In this document: one piece after another, positions 21,098 through 32,500 of the stretch
How the letters are laid out: every line of letters starts with the position of its first letter
Position numbering within the stretch: the stretch's first letter is position 1
Assembly: GCA_033439255.1 (NCBI GenBank)
Contig: CM065887.1
Location: 682,001 to 746,000 of the forward strand
Direction: 5' to 3'
DNA: 64,000 nucleotides
Origin: Hericium rajendrae
Taxonomy: Eukaryota > Basidiomycota > Agaricomycetes > Russulales > Hericiaceae
Position numbers and translations under genes: made by a program
The notes under the pieces: generated by a model
Seen by the model: only the letters and a program-made list of their open reading frames with translations
The model's database searches: none
Told to the model about the DNA's origin: nothing

Positions 21098-22347
21098 TTA
21101 CATGCTACCAGAGAATGCCCGAATGTCTTCCATCTCCGGCTTATCCGTAGGAGTGAATAAAAGGGAAACGCTATGAAGCTGGAAAAGGTAGTTCCAGGCG
21201 GGAGGGACTTTTTTACCCTCGGGTTTCTTCTCTCCATCCTTCTTAGAGTAGTTTTTGTCATACCTGTTAACGGTAGCTTCGACCAAAACTATGTCTCCGT
21301 CTTGAAGCATAGATACATCGAGGCCTGGCATGGGTTTGGTACCGGTCTTAGAGCGGAACTCCATGCGAGCATCGTAGACATTGTCGAACTCAATAGCCTG
21401 AGGCGCAGCGATGAGAAAAATAGAGGGAAATATATAAAGAGAACTCACGGATGCAGCTCGGTCGCCGTGACCTTGCTTGTTACGGAAACAAGACGCGCGA
21501 ACTTCCCCAGCCATATCTTCAAGAGTACCCTGCGGGGCACCGATGCACTGGAGGAGGTCGCGTGCCGCACGAAAGGATGATGTTGTCAAGGGGCGAACGT
21601 GGATGGCAGCTTGATTGAAAGGATTGCCGTTTCTATCAAGGAAGAACCGCTTCGTGATTTGACCTACAATCCATGCCATGGCCGGCGTAGATGATAGCGG
21701 AGAATGGAGGGTATTGGCGATAGACGTTTTACCGTTCACGACTTTCTCCCAAACGAGGATGGATGGCATGCGAATAAGGGAGTAATTATGCTCCTCATCG
21801 TTGGCGTAAGTCAGAAACTTAACAAGGCGACTGTGTGAAGCATAAGTATAAGCAAGGATGAGGGTTAGAAGGACTAACGGCGCCTGTTTGGTCAGAGACG
21901 GAAACTCTTGCAGGAATTCCGCTGTAATGGATTCCTTGCTGATGATGGAGACAGCGGTCTTGGAGGTTGACGTTGAGGCCGAGGATGGTTGAGCGCTGCT
22001 TGTTTGGGCATCTACGAAGATAATCATGATCGGAAAGAGCCGCACGGTTTGACTGTGCACACCTTGGTCTGGGACCGTCACAACGAGCTGTCCTTGAACG
22101 TCATCATTCGTGTTGATGCTACTCGAAGCAGCGTTAGGACCAGCACTGGCACCTGTGGCTTCGCCCGCACTCAGAGCAGCCTTAGGACCATCACCGGCAC
22201 CTGTGGCGTCGCCCGCCGTAGCAACACTAGTAGACTTCAGCAGATTAGTTGCAGAAAGGAAGTGAGTACACACCGACGCCTCTTATCAGACCGAGTAGAT
22301 TTGACATCCATTGAAGGGGCTTCCTTGCAGCTAGAGGAGGAAGACAT
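21098..22347 (-). CDS. Orphan paralog family, member 4 (hypothetical)
   Basis: Exon 1 (22347-22274) starts MSSSSCKEAPSMDVKSTRSD and is followed by an Ala/Gly-rich stretch in which a GEATGA-type unit is duplicated. Likely introns occur near 22060-22010 and 21895-21840. The ordered part has RLVKFLTYANDEEHNYSLIR, MAWIVGQITKRFFLDRNGNP, AIHVRPLTTSSFRAARDLLQ and, in the last exon (from about 21400), AIEFDNVYDARMEF and SMLQDGDIVLVEATVNRYD. The blocks around WIVGQIT and GDIVLVE align with members 1 and 2. It ends at 21098. Function unknown. Confidence 0.6.
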
Positions 22348-22576
22348 GACTGAGAGCTTAAGTTCGCAGATGCGCTTTTTGGGAGCAGGATTTAAAATTA
22401 TATACTTGTGGAAGGCGGATACTTCGTAAGGTCCGGTGTCTCTAATCTCCTGTATTGATGTCATTGCTTTGCAAACTAGCATCCGTTTCAAGACAATAGC
22501 GGAAGTAGGATGTGCACACGAGCCGGCAAGCCTGCGTTATAAGGTAGATCATGGTGGAGAATCCTGCAGTGTCACA

Positions 22577-23867
22577 ATGTCGTTCATACCTAGTGAGTAT
22601 CAGTTAACTGATTATGGTGCATGCTCATCGTTGATTACAGTGCTCGATAGTCCGCTGTTTGTGCAGGATTCCATTCCTGATAATATGGCTAAATTTTCCA
22701 TTGATCCGGACGACATATCAAGTGCAGAGAGGAGGAAGAAGGTCCCTCGCACATACGAAGAGTTACTTGACTGGGCATATGTGGCCACTAACGCAGGAGC
22801 CGTAGATCTCTCCAGGCAATTTTCATTGCAACATTTCCCAGTCGCTGGAGAGGCTTTTCAAATCACGGTCAGCACTCGCGGCGTTGGATTTCTGGCTGAG
22901 CATAATCTGCAGTCAATTGGCAATTGGGATGGGTACATTTTATGATATGTGCACGTGATCCTTCATGATGCTGTTCTATAGGTCTCTAGCCAAAGCTTGC
23001 AAGGCGACCACGTCTTTTGCTCTGCAGCCAGGATGTTTCCGACCGGAGTTCGATGCCATGCGCAATGCTATCTTCAATATCAAGACGCTTATCCATCACT
23101 ACACGTATAGCGGCGGAGCCCAGGTCAATATAGATCCTGAGGCAGATTTCCATCACCTGTTCTTCTCACGGCGGTCCTTCACTAAGGTATGTATCATTTT
23201 GTTTCAGAGATTATTTGTGCTGACGATATTCAGGTCCTGGGAATGGATCCAAAGCCGCCTTCGATCCTGACCGTGGCAGAAGATCCGCACCAACATGCGG
23301 CGGCTATAGCAAACCGGTGGCGCGTTACGGATCGTATTAGTTTTGGACGTCGTTTGGCGCATGGAAATGTTGTGCCGGCTAATCGTCTCATCTTCGGCCA
23401 AGGGGACTTCATCAGCGTACTCTTCACGTTCGATATCGCCTTGATTAAGCAGAAAGATGGTTTGTTTGCCACTGTTATACATCTTTGTCCCGAGCAGATG
23501 GTTTTGTTGTGCCCCGCATCGGAGGTTAACGTTGTAAGTTGAGATTGTCTTTGCGCTGTATTCAATGCTCATGTATATTCAGGTCTTCGCTGCCCCGCCT
23601 CTGGCCTCACTGCCTGAAATCCAAGGAGGCGTTCATTTACTCGACACTGCGTTTGCCATTGAGGGTAATGGCATGGACAACGACGTTTATCTGGGCCATG
23701 GAGCAATTGAGGATGTTCAAGTTGAACATGAAGGCATCGAAGACGTTCAGTTTGAACAAGGAGCCGGAGGAAGTACGCAAGATGCAGGCGATGGGGATGT
23801 TGCTTTGCATGCCACGGTGGAAGAATTAACGGAATTTCAAGAGTTCCATGGCTCCGAGCTGGAATGA
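22577..23867 (+). CDS. Orphan paralog family, member 5 (divergent, opposite strand)
   Basis: Five exons (22577-22592, 22641-22932, 22982-23186, 23234-23533, 23583-23867) join in frame to 365 residues, starting MSFIPMLDSPLFVQDSIPDN. The first exon is only 16 nt; its ATG is split neatly by GTGAGT at 22593. Internal blocks VPRTYEELLDWAYVATNAGA, FGRRLAHGNVVPANRL and FGQGDFISVLFTFDIAL place a GDF-[IV]-containing segment at the same relative position as in members 2 and 4, so a distant relation is inferred. The C-terminus is very acidic (IEDVQVEHEGIEDVQFEQG). No known domain. Divergent from member 4, whose start is 230 bp away. Confidence 0.55.
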
Positions 23868-24879
23868 GATCGGCGAGGGTTAGTATACTTAAACCAAATG
23901 ATGTCTTGTACCCGAATGTTTTCGTCAGTTAAATGATTATGTTTCGATGCTCATATTTCGCGCCTGTTGAAGATCTTTGCCCGGTGCTCTATACTGGTCG
24001 GCCGCTTTATTCAAGCTGAAAAGAATAGAACTGCAGTGGTCTAGTTCATCCTCGACTCGGAAGGCATGACAGACCTCCCGGGCGCAGGTGTCGGTGTGCT
24101 CAGTGACTTCAGCATTCCTCTTGGCGTTGACACTCAACGCTCAACATGTCGACGTCCACCGTGCAGCGGTCGCTATGTACAAGGTTACAAACAAATAATG
24201 TCTTAAAATCCTGTATCATGTAAGTAAAGTGACTATTTACAATGAAAGATCACTTAAGCAAAGAATGACAATTTAAATAGCAGGAAGTTAGGCCAGCTTC
24301 GCAATGCCGACTGGGACGCACGCATTCTTCCCATGCTGATCCCCTCATATGGCCCGAAAGGGTTTGTGACGCTTCCATGCAGGACGTTTGGGACGGTCTT
24401 GATGGTGCATTGGGAGAAACATGTCCCTGCTGCCATCTCCCTCCTCCTCTGTCTTCCCATTCCATAACTCCGGACTGGCTCATTGGATTCGAAAGCGGTA
24501 AGTTGCGCGTCGATCGTAATACGAATGCAAATCGATTCAGGTGGTGGCAGACATGGTAGGGTGAGGTTAGGACATCAGGACAAGCCCGGACCTCGACGGG
24601 GTAGGGAGATGCTCTAGACACCAATGCCTGGCAAGGAAGCATCTGAAAGCTAAGATAAAGTAGGTAGAATTGTTGAATAGATGAATAGAATCGAAAAGAG
24701 CTTTATAAACATATCGGTGAGCCCTAGCTAGAGTCGAAGCAGATAAGTAAGTAGATGAAGGCAAGCGAGAGCGGCCGCGGTGGCTGGGGCAATCTCCGAC
24801 GCACGCTGCTCTCTCTCATCTCTGTCTGTCTGCGGCACCTGTATCTCTGCTCTTCTTATTTTTGCTCCTTAGTCTTGCC
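23868..24879. other. Intergenic, no supported gene
   Basis: About 1 kb. Frames such as 24250-24642 (minus) have no recognisable features. Nothing else seen. Confidence 0.4.
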
Positions 24880-25203
24880 ATGGTCATAGAACGCGACAAG
24901 CGATGCAAGGCCGAGAAGAAAGCGAAGAAGCGTTTGAAGACCAGCACCCAATCCGGCAGCAGCAAGGTGGGAGAGCCTGCCCAGTCGAAGGCAGCTGAGC
25001 CCAAGAGTCGACCGCAGCCTCGTCCTGTGCACAAGAAGGCAGCTAGTGAGTCGAACAGAACTCTCGCTGCCCCAGATGATGTAGCTGCCGCGCAGATGCT
25101 CCTTGGTTTAATAAGTCTGCGCGAAGCGAAAGACAGACACGCAGCTCGCGATCACGTGAGAGGCGGCCATTCATCACGTCGACACGTCGCGAGTTCGCAA
25201 TAA
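24880..25203 (+). CDS. Small basic hypothetical protein
   Basis: An ATG at 24880 opens a 107-codon frame, strongly basic at the start (ERDKRCKAEKKAKKRLKTST) and ending HSSRRHVASSQ. Position just upstream of the dioxygenase gene at 25334 on the same strand could make it a separate short gene or a chance frame. No family recognised. Confidence 0.3.
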   Translation: MVIERDKRCKAEKKAKKRLKTSTQSGSSKVGEPAQSKAAEPKSRPQPRPVHKKAASESNRTLAAPDDVAAAQMLLGLISLREAKDRHAARDHVRGGHSSRRHVASSQ

Positions 25204-25333
25204 TTAACACAATGGACCGTTGATCGCCGTTCTCTGACGTGCGCGGCAGATTTTTCGAGCATCTTTTCCACGCCCCTTGACTTCAACCCTCACCTTCGCG
25301 CGACGAGTCTCTTCAACTTCCCCGCTTCTCGCC

Positions 25334-27597
25334 ATGGACCAGCAAGACGAAGGTGAGCCCGTTGCTGCATCCTTTTCCACCCAAGGCGCCATTGGCGTGC
25401 CTGGCCTCGTTGCTTGAGCTCCGATGGGACGCCGCACCGGCCCAGACAACGCCGCATAGCCCCCCCAAGGCTGCGGCGGCTCCAGCCGCGCGACCAGGCG
25501 TCGCTCGCTTTGGGCTAGAGAGCGACCGCGCTCTTGCTCCCCGCCCATGCAGCCGCCGCTCTCCACCGACGCGCGGCCTCTGCTGGGACTCCGATGGGAT
25601 GCCGCACTGGCCCAGACGACGCCGCATAGCCCTCGCAAGGCTGCGACGGTTCCAGCAGTGCAGCCGCACGCTCCTCGTTTGAGCGATGCGGACAACGGGC
25701 GGGCGCCCCTGCTGCCCTGGCTGGCGCGGCGCCTTTCTCAACAGGGTTCAGCTGCAGGCTTGGACTCCGATGGGACGCCGCCGCGGCCCAGAGGACATCG
25801 CCCGGCTGTCGTAGGGTTGGCGATGGTTTGAGCAGCCCAGCCCGAGCTGAAGCTCCTTCGCTCGTTCGCCTTCTGCATTTTGCTGACTCTTCATCCTGCC
25901 TACAGGCCCCGCAGCACCGGCCGCTGTGGAAGAATTTTATTCTGTGCGTTTGCTGCACTCTTTCTTTGCCCAGGGCTGACTTTTGCCAGGGGATCGTGCC
26001 TGCCGCCGCCGTGATTCGTACGGAGGTCGACTTCGGGGCCCTGCTGGGCCGCGCGTTGGATGCTGAAGCTGCCCAATTGCGCACAGGCATTGAAGGCCAA
26101 GCCGACGAGGGAGACGCCGTCATGAGCTTTACGGATTCTTCATCCTCAAGGACGCCGCGCGGGGCCCTCTCGGATTCCTCCATTCCTTTCGGCGCAGCGC
26201 CTCCTTCCCCGGTCAGCGCCTGCACCTCCGCAGCCACAAGCTTGCCCGCCCAACCCACTGCATCTGGCAAGAAGGGTGGGAAGGGAAGGAAGGGAAAAGC
26301 CGGGCGGATCAGCAGAGGAAAAAATCACTCAGAGTGCCGGCGCGGGTTGCGAGCGGATGAGAAGAAGGTGCGGAGTGCATTCACCTTCAAGCTCAAAGCC
26401 CGGATGGCGCAGAGGCATGGCGCGCCAGAGCCCATACGCGTCGAGTACCAGGCCAGTGACTTTCCAGCCAACCAGAATGCATACACTGCCAAACCCCAGA
26501 AGAAAATTGGAGAGGCCCCATTTTCTATCGAGGAGCTTAAAGATATCGGGTTCAAGGTAGTCCCATGGGAAGGGAAGTAAGTGCGCGCCCATTTCGTTCT
26601 GCTGCTTGCATTGATGGACTGCGTTTCGAAGGGCGCCGGCGTCCCTGCTTGATCTCATTGAGATTGGCATGGGCCACCTCGCTGGCCAACCGCAAGACCC
26701 AGAGTGGCCGAGCGTGGCCAAAGATGCTGCGCAAGCATTCGAGCAGGCCCGGGTTGATAGCGGGCTGCAGCCCGGCCAAGGCAAAGAGGGAGAGCGAGGC
26801 AATTTTGTTGCGCTCTCTGCAGGCGTGACTCATTCCCCGCAGAGCAACAAGCAGGTGAGTGTCGGCCTGCTGAAAGGAGGGTTATGTGTTTAAAAAGTGG
26901 CTGCAGGGTCCGCGGTATCGCGACAATAAGAAGAAGGAGCAAGAAATCATTGATCGACTTGTTGCTACGCCCTCCATCCAGCGCATCGCAACCTTCGGCA
27001 GCCATGAGTCCTTTTGCCCTTGCTCATTGGCATCAGCTCATATCAGAGGCAGAGTCGCTGGCCTACTATGCGCCCAAGGTGTACAAGCACTACATCGAGA
27101 ACTTGAAGCCGATCTACGCCGACTATGGACTTGAACCTTTATTCAAAGACAGCATCTTCCCTTCATCAAACTTCAACTTAGGGCCTGACACCGCCTGTCG
27201 CATCCACGTCGATTGCCAAAATTGCCCGTATGGTTTCTGCTCGATAACGGCGCTCGGGAACTATGACCCCAAGAAGGGCGGCCATCTTGTCCTGTGGGAT
27301 CTGAGGCTCGCCATCGAGTTCCCACCTGGCTCAACCATCCTCATCCCCTCCGCCTGCCTGCGGCATGGAAATGCCAAAATCCAGCCTGGGGAACGGCGAT
27401 ATTCGTTTACGCAATATTGCCCGGGCCCGCTTATCCAGTGGCATCGCTGCGGAAACCGCAACGTACGCGACCTCACGCCCGCAGACTTACTCAAAATTGA
27501 TGGGCCGAGTGGTGCTCGGCGAGAGAAATGCAAGAAGCTTCTTTCAAAGTACCATGAGCTTGCTGAAGATCAGCAGGTCGCGTTCAGGTCTCAGTAG
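25334..27597 (+). CDS. TET/JBP-like 2-oxoglutarate/Fe(II) dioxygenase, with an apparent 1-nt frameshift
   Basis: Exons 25334-25352, 25906-25943, 25990-26576, 26632-26854 and 26907-27597 can be joined. Blocks typical of the expanded Agaricomycete family appear in order: GFKVVPWEGKAPASLLD, GHLAGQPQDPEWPSVAKDAA, GNFVALSAGVTHSPQSNKQ, FKDSIFPSSNFNLGPD, then the double-stranded beta-helix core with HxD iron ligands in RIHVDCQNCPYGFC (27205-27213), GGHLVLWDLRLAIEFPPGST, the distal His in CLRHGN and the 2OG-binding Arg in GERRYSFTQY. Related enzymes oxidise 5-methylcytosine. The frame changes by one nucleotide between about 26990 and 27040 (after RIATFGS), and no splice pair repairs it, so this copy may be dead or contain a sequence error. 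The first intron is unusually long (553 nt) and holds tandem repeats. Assignment to TET/JBP is from memory of conserved blocks. Confidence 0.65.
25419..25840 (+). repeat. Three imperfect tandem repeats of about 170-176 bp
   Basis: The sequence CTCCGATGGGA(C/T)GCCGC recurs at 25419, 25589 and 25765, each followed by a related GGCCCAGA-containing stretch. Similarity between the first two units extends for over 60 bp. The array lies inside the long first intron of the dioxygenase gene. Confidence 0.7.
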
Positions 27598-27829
27598 TTA
27601 CACGTATCCAGACGAAGTCTTGTACATCTTGAATCCATACATTTGCTTAGATAGAACAATTTACATACATCATGCACCACACGGCATTGCCTCTGCGCAC
27701 AGGCCCCCATCTCTCTGCTTGCCAGAGGTGCTGGTGTAAGGTGCTGGTGTAAGCTAGACTCAGGAAAGATATGCAGAGGTAAGTACACCGCACGCGCGCC
27801 CAAGACGACTGAATACAACTACATTCGTC

Positions 27830-28960
27830 AGTTAGCCTCAAGGAAGGCTGGCCTTGAGCAGGTAAGACGCCACCCTCTTTGATGACCTTCACCTTCTTCG
27901 TCAGTCTCGTCACCATTCCCTGCAGCCACTCAACATCATCCCAGCCTTCTTCTTTCTCCGTGGCGTTCCATTCCGCCAGACTCACACACGCGACCATGAG
28001 AGTATGCGCGTTACCTCCGAGCGAATCCTGAAGGAGTCGGGTGAGTTTCGAGTCACGGTAAGGCACGTATGATGCAGTGTGTGATTTGATGCGTGCGGGA
28101 TCTCCAACAGCAGAGATGACATTGCCCAGGGCAAGGAGACCACTGTTATGGAGATGCCTTCGTTGATATGTTCGCCCGCGGCAGCTGTGCGCTTCAATTA
28201 CATAAAGGGCATTTGTCAGGACGACGCAAAGGCTGACGTATGAAATAGACACATACGCGCTCGGAGCCAGCGAGGTCGACAAAATGGAACTTTGACACAA
28301 CTATGATCCATTCGCCGGAGTCATCATCCACGCTCGCACGCCCTTCAGCACCATGCGTGCCGAGTGCGCTAGCTGGACGGAGACTGCCCCTACCCATCGC
28401 TGATGCGAAACTGGGCGTTCCGGGATGGCTGAACGTAGGCGATGAAATTCTGCTGCCCGATGGCCCGGCGATCATGAAACCTGGCCGAACGAGGCGTGAT
28501 GGCGAACGACCGGTCGCTGGAAGAGACTCGGAGGAGCGTGGAGAAGTTCCGGAGTAAGAGTCAAAGAAAAGTAGCATGCGAACGGGACGACTAAGCATAC
28601 AAGTCCGTCTCGTTCGTCCGTTGAATCACAGTCCCTTGACGAATAAGGCTGTGTTGAGCAGTTAGCAGTGTATGCGGGAGGATACGTGATCAGAAAACTT
28701 ACTGCATAACTTCCGCTGGATTCTTAACGGCAACCTCACGAGGACTACCCCAGATTATTGAACCATCCTTGCCCTCACGAATCTGTACTTCACGCTTAGC
28801 ACCGGTTTTCTCATCGACAGTTAATAGGTCAAGCAGATCCTCGTTATAGACTTCAAGGAAAGAAACCTTCAAACTGTAGTTCCAAGTACTACCGCAATCT
28901 TGTTTAAGCTCCTTTGCACCCTCGAAGATAGTGGATACAGCATGGCATTTACTGCTGTTC
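27830..28960 (-). pseudogene. Kinesin motor-domain fragment (kinesin-4-like), degenerate
   Basis: Minus-strand pieces of one kinesin motor are recognisable: AVSTIFEGAKELKQDCGST and SLKVSFLEVYNEDLLDLLTV (about 28945-28830), [11 protein letters not shown] (switch II, near 28260-28290), [15 protein letters not shown] (normally ERxkEGxsIN), [40 protein letters not shown] and [19 protein letters not shown]. The P-loop half of the motor is missing upstream. The reading frame shifts between EGISI and NSGLLALGN. The usual NTLKYANRARNIKN segment is deleted, joining SLAEWNAT directly to EKEEGW. Downstream coiled coil and tail are absent. The WDDVEWLQG block points to the fungal KIF4/KIF21-type. A dead fragment, not a gene. 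Confidence 0.85.
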
Positions 28961-29574
28961 ATGCTTGGGGATTGTGGATTTCTTGTGAAGTGGCCTGAGA
29001 TTCCGGCACAGACTTTGAATGGGATACAAATGAGTCTAGGTTCGACATGAAGAGTACATGTACAGCGCAAGCCGGAGCGGGGAAGGAGAGCGCGCTTAGC
29101 AAGTCCAAATTCGGGTGACATTACGCACTTATGGACCAAAATATATTATTCCCCAATGCCTGTGAAAAATTCAGACAGGTTCGCGTCCGTTCTGGACCAA
29201 TACCCCGCATAACAATACGCGTCTTTCTCAACACCGCCTAGAGACGATGCTATTCAACGCCGGACAGAACGGCGGCGAGCACTACCTATGCGGTCGACGA
29301 AGCCCTGGGAGATGCTGCTGCTAAAAACACTGAACGGTGTAGACTGCGGCGGTCGCAAGCTCAACCTCCACGTAGAAGTCGCTTTGACAACGGTCTCGGG
29401 CCATTCCCTTGCTTTTTCTTCAGTGTGCATATCATTGCTGACGCGTCTACACAAATCTGCAGGACGCTGGAGTATTGACGCAACTTGCGAAGTGAACGCA
29501 AATCTGATCTACTGCTGATTCAAAGCCTTGATAATTACCTGTGCATTTTCACTTGCTCGCGAGTTGCCCAACGC
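28961..29574. other. Region between kinesin fragment and Helitron coding region
   Basis: No gene supported. The Helitron 3' terminus (CTRR-type end with a preceding hairpin) should lie here or beyond, but I could not identify it with confidence. A small hairpin TTGCG-AAGTGAA-CGCAA occurs near 29485-29501. Confidence 0.35.
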
Positions 29575-32500
29575 TTACGTCAAGGCGTGCGCTGATGCGT
29601 ACCGGCTCTCAGTATTCCATGCAAGGGCACGTAGACGTTGAAACTCGGCTCTAAACTCATGAGATAAAGGTTGAGTTATCTTTCCTGGAGGAAACCACCT
29701 AAGAATAGCAAGTCCTTTCAAAGTTTTTACACGGGAGAGCATGACATACAAACTTTGTAAGTTTTTACATCCTGCCAAGTCGACAATTGCACGATCTAAA
29801 GAACGTCCTTGGCTTTTATAGTCGGTGTAAGAGTATGCAGGTAGGAGCGGCATTTGCTGTCTCGTGATCTTGATTTTCTTTTTCCCGTGCGTCTTACATT
29901 TAAATCCCTTTGAAGCAGGAAAAATGGGCACAACGTCTTGTTCGAGACCGTCGAAATGGAGCCCACATCCCGGGATTTTGACGTATACGCAAGTCGCAGC
30001 TTTGCCTCCCTCTGGAAGTTCGTTAGCTACTATTTGTTGAACTGTGCCTTCGCAGCTGTTGACCGCGCCATGGGAAATATCAATATTTTCAGTGACCATG
30101 ACAGGCATCCCTACGAAAAGAGGAAGTTCTCCCAGTGAGTCTTTAGATATACTCGATCTGACTTTACGTACTGTTTTGGCTAACTCGCCATCAATAACGT
30201 GCCGTTTACGCCTGTCTACGGATAAATAGCATTCTAGATGTTGATGGCATTCTTCAGCTTTCGCGCTAGCTTTACTGCGATTTATGGCATCCCGGATTCG
30301 TTTGTCCGTTACAATAATTGGCGTGTCTTGAAAGTCATCAACTTCTTCCGGATTCTGCTCGCGCATGACATTCAGTAGTCTGCTAGTGAGTATCTCATAA
30401 TCTGATCCTTTTTCTTGGACCGCCGACTGATCATTTGTGGCTCTACCCTCTCGAACACGACCTACCAGATTTGCATATTCTAAGTCATTTCTTTGTCTAA
30501 TATTGTTTTTTAGCTCGACAACGGTGTTGACTTGTCTCCACAATAGTGCTCCAAATAAAGCTCCTTGTCCAGCTACACTTTGAGCTTGATTTTTCGAAAT
30601 CTTCGCCACGAGATCATATGCAAACAGACTCTTTGCCAATACAGGCCGTAACTGCCCGAAATCACCGGTAAATATTATGTTCACACCTCCAAAGGGTACG
30701 TCGCATGTTTTGGGATTCCATCCCTTCGCTTCTGCCAATCTTGCTGAGATTTGGCTCAAGAACAAAGCTGATACCATAGATATCTCATCTATGACAAGGT
30801 ACTCCACATCCTTCCACATCTCCACCAATTCATCTGTTTTTACATTGAATTCAGATTTTGGCAGGTATGTCAACGCATGGATTGTGTATCCTTGAATAAG
30901 CACAGCTGCAATACCGGTCGGCGCGCTCAATAATAGTTGTTTCGATTTATCCAGACGGCGGAAGAGTTCTACAACAGTGTTAATGACATGGCTCTTTCCA
31001 GTGCCGCCCACACCGCCGACATACATTAATAACTGGTCAGCGTCCTCAGTTTTTATGTGATCTGCAACTAAATTGATAGCGAGTTTTTGTTCAGGATTAT
31101 CATGCATACTCATTTCTGTTAACAAATCGCGGACAATTCCGTCGCAGGCGTGTTCGTCTCTATTCTGTGTGACGTGACTATCAAGACAATTTTTGTTATC
31201 TTTCGAGACTATCTTATTGACAGAAACGCTAGGTCCATCGTTCCCTGTACTACTACCAAGAAAATCTCCGTTTTGTCGACGTTGCTTTCGAACTTTAGGA
31301 CGGCGATTGCGTTTGTTACTGGCCATGACTTTTCTTTGGTGACGTACCTGACTAGTCGTTGGTTTAGGCAGCAGTCCGTTGTCAAGTGGGACAGGCACAT
31401 CTTTATTGACGGCAAAGATTCTAGAACGCCGCAGTGTATCCAAAGATTGTGTCACCCGTGCGTCTACCATATTGGTCATGGTACGTTCTAACGTGGATTT
31501 TTCTGTAGAGCTTTCATCGCTAGACAAGTTAGGTAGTATGGGAAACGAATCTAAATCCTCAGCTGAAAAATTAATATCGTCTGTCTGGTCATACAAACCT
31601 CGACTTTCGGCGGTCTCGGCTGCGTCTAACAGACTATCCACAGTGCCTGCACGTCGAGCTTCATCATATGTGTTTCGAGCATCTCGGCATTCATTTTCTG
31701 CCGCAATATTACTCATGATAATTTGCATCTTTGGATTAAAGCTAGTTGCATTGTAAGCTGCCAACCACGTATCATGTTTTCCTTTCAGGTCATTGATGTT
31801 CCGCCACGGCTTAAACAGAATTAACATAACTCGAGCCCAACGCTCGCGTTCTTCTTCAGTACGGTCGGCACGCGGCATTGATGGCCCAATATATAAAGGA
31901 GTAATGGGCGAATGCTTCAAGTAAGTTAAATGTGTCCTGTACTGCGGATGCCTTGTATCCGAGAAACTTACACGTCTAGCACGGGCAGATCCACGCCGTC
32001 TGTCATCGCTTCCAACTGATTTATCCTTCCATGTCTGCTCGCTTTTGACAGTGACTTTTTCGGCAAGAGAAACGTGTTCCCATACGCACAGACATTCAAG
32101 TTCAACATGATCGCTTCTGTACTGATAATCCATTAGGAGACTAGAGCCGGTAATCTCACCGTCTCGCACGTTCAGAGTTATATTTGGTGAGGACGCGTCA
32201 GCATCATGTGGTTCATCCACACCGTCGTCAACTAATGGCTCCATTTCTATATCATTTGAACATTGCCCACCCTCTTCCACCAACGCGTCCATCTCCGCAT
32301 CCATTTCATCCTGCTTTTCAACAAGGTGCTCGGCTTCTTCAATTATATCTTCTATATTCTCATCCCGGTCATTTCCTTCGGCGAGATGGGCAAGTTCATA
32401 TTCATCTATGTTATCGCTACTTGCATAACGTGCTTCGCTAGATCTCATGAAGTGATCCAACTCTCCGTAGTAGAGCGTATGAAATACATCACTAGTGCAA

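Noticed and set aside
27008-27048. Short intron to explain the frame change in the dioxygenase
   Set aside because: The candidate donor and acceptors do not give a consistent phase, and the length (29-41 nt) is below other introns here.
28961-29574. A defined Helitron 3' terminus
   Set aside because: No hairpin followed by CTRR at the right spacing could be found convincingly by eye.
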